A stretch of 6,695 nt of DNA from Planctomycetota bacterium (GTDB lineage Bacteria; Planctomycetota; Phycisphaerae; UBA1845): contig JADFMZ010000184.1 of the NCBI GenBank assembly GCA_022563615.1, positions 1-6,695 on the forward strand, in the 5' to 3' direction. Position 1 is the first letter of the stretch. Every line of letters begins with the position of its first letter. Below, in pieces: positions 5,505-6,695 of the stretch. The translations under genes and the position numbers were made by a program. The notes beneath the pieces are model-generated. The model saw only the letters and a list, made by a program, of their open reading frames with translations, was not told where the DNA came from and did not search any database.

Positions 5505-6353
5505 GTGGAAGGCCTGCGCGGTGATGGTGGAGTCCGCGCGGATATCCAACGCCGACGAAGTATCAAGAGCGGAGCGATCCAACTGCTGCGCGAACTTCTA
5601 CGCGTCGAGTCGGCCTTACTCATCTTGTTGCTGGTGGCCGGCGCGTACTTGATGGCCGTCGCCACGGCGCCGCCGAACCGTTCCTGGCTGGGCTGGTTCA
5701 CCTTATTTCCGCTCTTTGTCGCCATCCGAGTGCAAAGGCCGTTGCGTGCGATGCTGTCCGGCGCCGTGTGGGGGCTCTCTCTGTACGCGTTCCTTTCAGC
5801 CGGCGTCGCGACGCTCGGCGAATCGGAGGCGGGGCCACTCTCACTCTATGAGGGATTGTTCTCGACCATCACCGCTTCCCAAGGTGGGATGGATGCGGGT
5901 TGGCCGATCCACGGCCTACCCGTGCCCCTCCTGTTGTTTACCGTCGTGCCCGCTCTGTACGGACTCCTGGGCGCCGCACTGACGCGCTGGATCGGCTTTA
6001 GCCCGTTCGTGCTGGGCGTTGGCTGGATGGGTGTCGAGTTGGCGCTTTCGCCGCTGGGCCTGCGTTACGGCGTGCTGGGTGCAACGCAAACCGACGCCTG
6101 GTTCTTCCCCGCCGTCGGCCACCTGCTCGGCTACGTCTTCGTCGCCTTCTTAGCCGCCTACGTCAGCGCGCTGCTGGTGACCATCTTGACCCGCGTCGCC
6201 GTTTCCTGTTCAGACGATCCCCGGTGCTTCAACGCAGGCCGACGGGCTGGTATTACTCTGTTACCTCAAACATTCCGTTGTTTTCCGCTCTATATCATTC
6301 CTGCCTGCCAACCCCGCGCACCACCGCTCGGGAATCTGGGAATCTGCGCGTAG
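5505..6353 (+). CDS. Polytopic membrane protein resembling the Lnt N-terminal domain, no nitrilase domain
   Basis: The 282-residue product has about five or six membrane segments (roughly 37-54, 62-76, 80-101, 138-160, 165-183, 203-229). Several features recall the N-terminal membrane domain of apolipoprotein N-acyltransferase. One is APPNRSWLGWFTLFPLFVAIR (55-75), like the family's APF-x-W-x-x-x-W-x-x-L-x-P-L-x-x-x-x pattern. Another is LRYGVLGATQTD followed by GHLLGYVFVAFLAAYVSALL (about 186-224), like its lgysQ..plaQla...G.yglsflv..vna block. The cytoplasmic-membrane enzyme normally transfers an acyl chain to lipoproteins using a C-terminal nitrilase domain with Glu-Lys-Cys. That domain is absent: the frame ends soon after the last helix, and the next gene follows on the other strand. 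Residues 233-282 look unlike protein and G+C drops there, so the true end may have been lost. The start is GTG with no Shine-Dalgarno sequence; ATG at 5652 would delete the first helix. It may be a stand-alone domain or a gene remnant. Confidence 0.6.
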   Translation: MEGLRGDGGVRADIQRRRSIKSGAIQLLRELLRVESALLILLLVAGAYLMAVATAPPNRSWLGWFTLFPLFVAIRVQRPLRAMLSGAVWGLSLYAFLSAGVATLGESEAGPLSLYEGLFSTITASQGGMDAGWPIHGLPVPLLLFTVVPALYGLLGAALTRWIGFSPFVLGVGWMGVELALSPLGLRYGVLGATQTDAWFFPAVGHLLGYVFVAFLAAYVSALLVTILTRVAVSCSDDPRCFNAGRRAGITLLPQTFRCFPLYIIPACQPRAPPLGNLGICA

Positions 6354-6370
6354 GGCGGGCTCCGCCCGCC
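6354..6370. repeat. Perfect GC-rich palindrome after the Lnt-like gene
   Basis: GGCGGGC-TCC-GCCCGCC gives a 7-bp stem with a three-base loop, starting directly after the Lnt-like stop codon. Such elements are common as dispersed intergenic palindromes, and between convergent genes one may help stop transcription on both strands. No T-run follows. Confidence 0.5.
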
Positions 6371-6372
6371 AC

Positions 6373-6412
6373 GCCCCCACTCCCCCCCTTGACAAGGGAG
6401 GACTGGGGGGGT
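6373..6412. repeat. Imperfect C-rich/G-rich palindrome (dispersed-repeat type)
   Basis: A C-rich left arm ending CCCTT (6386-6390) and a right arm AAGGG...GACTGGGGGGG (6394-6411) flank the loop GAC. The inner five pairs are perfect, the middle has mismatches, and the outer runs of C and G pair again. This CCCTTGACAAGGG-centred form resembles interspersed palindromes found in many unrelated bacterial genomes (from memory). It sits between two convergent genes. Confidence 0.45.
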
Positions 6413-6439
6413 CGGCGCTTCTGAATGCTCCGGGAAGGG

Positions 6440-6695
6440 TTATTCCCCCGGTCTCCGGCTTGCGCTCGATGCCGCGCCGCTTGCACAGGGACTGGGGCAG
6501 ACGGGCTCCCCCTGAGAGAAGGCGTTCAGAATGGCCACGATGTCGTCAATATCGACGACGCCGTCGCCTTCGCAGGGGAAGATGTCGCCATGCGGTATCG
6601 GCCGGTTCACGCAGTCGCCGTCAACGCAGCGGTCGGCGGTGCACGTTTCACCGTCGTCACACTGGTCGTTACTGACGCACCTGCAAAGGTCGGCG
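6440..6695 (-). CDS. C-terminal end of a secreted Cys-rich protein with dockerin-like tail (partial)
   Basis: The frame enters from the right edge and ends at TAA (6442-6440), giving the last 84 residues. No start lies inside the window, so this is a fragment. Residues 4-30 form a Cys-rich segment (CRCVSNDQCDDGETCTADRC, then VDGDCVN), a pattern found in extracellular bacterial proteins with repeated CDDG..CT.D.C..G.C motifs. Next comes GDIFPCEGDGVVDIDDIVAI (36-55) and LNAFSQGEPVCPSPC (56-70). This resembles one dockerin repeat: a calcium-binding DGxVDxxD loop plus helix, of the kind that ends many large secreted planctomycete proteins. In dockerin systems such modules bind cohesins; in planctomycetes the partner is usually not known. 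Seven Cys residues in the Cys-rich and dockerin parts suggest disulfides and an extracytoplasmic location. The last 14 residues (ASGAASSASRRPGE) are low-complexity. Catalytic or binding domains, if any, lie outside the window. Confidence 0.75.
   Translation of the reverse strand, partial: ADLCRCVSNDQCDDGETCTADRCVDGDCVNRPIPHGDIFPCEGDGVVDIDDIVAILNAFSQGEPVCPSPCASGAASSASRRPGE

Overview
The window looks like a piece of a GC-rich (roughly 60% in the genes) Gram-negative chromosome, most likely from a planctomycete or close relative. This is inferred from three things. The right edge carries the end of a Cys-rich secreted protein with a dockerin-like tail of the GDxxP..GDGxVDxDDxxAxLxAF type seen in Planctomycetota. 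The intergenic DNA is long and rich in short GC-rich palindromes. The gene set is a Gram-negative one (Kdo synthesis, acetyl-CoA carboxylase, an Lnt-like membrane domain). No 16S or other decisive marker is present, so the phylum call is moderate.

Layout. 1-358 has no convincing gene and holds GC-rich palindromic, repeat-like DNA. 359-1180 (minus) is kdsA, a Kdo-8-phosphate synthase of the metal-dependent, Aquifex-like class. A compact divergent promoter region (about 1181-1330) separates it from a rightward run of three genes: an M24B Xaa-Pro aminopeptidase (1331-2440), accB (2496-2984, biotin carboxyl carrier protein) and accC (3068-4405, biotin carboxylase). accB and accC supply two of the parts of acetyl-CoA carboxylase, which makes malonyl-CoA for fatty acid synthesis; the carboxyltransferase subunits are not in the window. 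The peptidase-accBC order matches the widespread pepP-efp-accB-accC cluster, but with no efp.

Convergent to accC is a small minus-strand gene for an unrecognised 83-residue helical protein (4468-4719) with a good ribosome binding site. Then come about 785 bases without a gene (4720-5504). Much of this is clearly AT-richer (about 47% G+C over 4801-5160) and holds several hairpins; an imperfect 13-base inverted repeat lies near its compositional edges.

5505-6353 (plus) encodes a polytopic membrane protein resembling the N-terminal membrane domain of apolipoprotein N-acyltransferase (Lnt), without the catalytic nitrilase domain and with a degenerate-looking tail. It converges on the partial dockerin-like gene (minus, 6440 to beyond 6695), and two palindromic elements fill the 86-base gap between their stop codons.

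Most of the window is ordinary housekeeping. I see no clear new multi-gene system. The items most worth a second look are the Lnt-like protein without a catalytic domain, the AT-richer intergenic segment, the small helical gene, and the divergent kdsA/pepP promoters, which imply a nearly leaderless kdsA mRNA.
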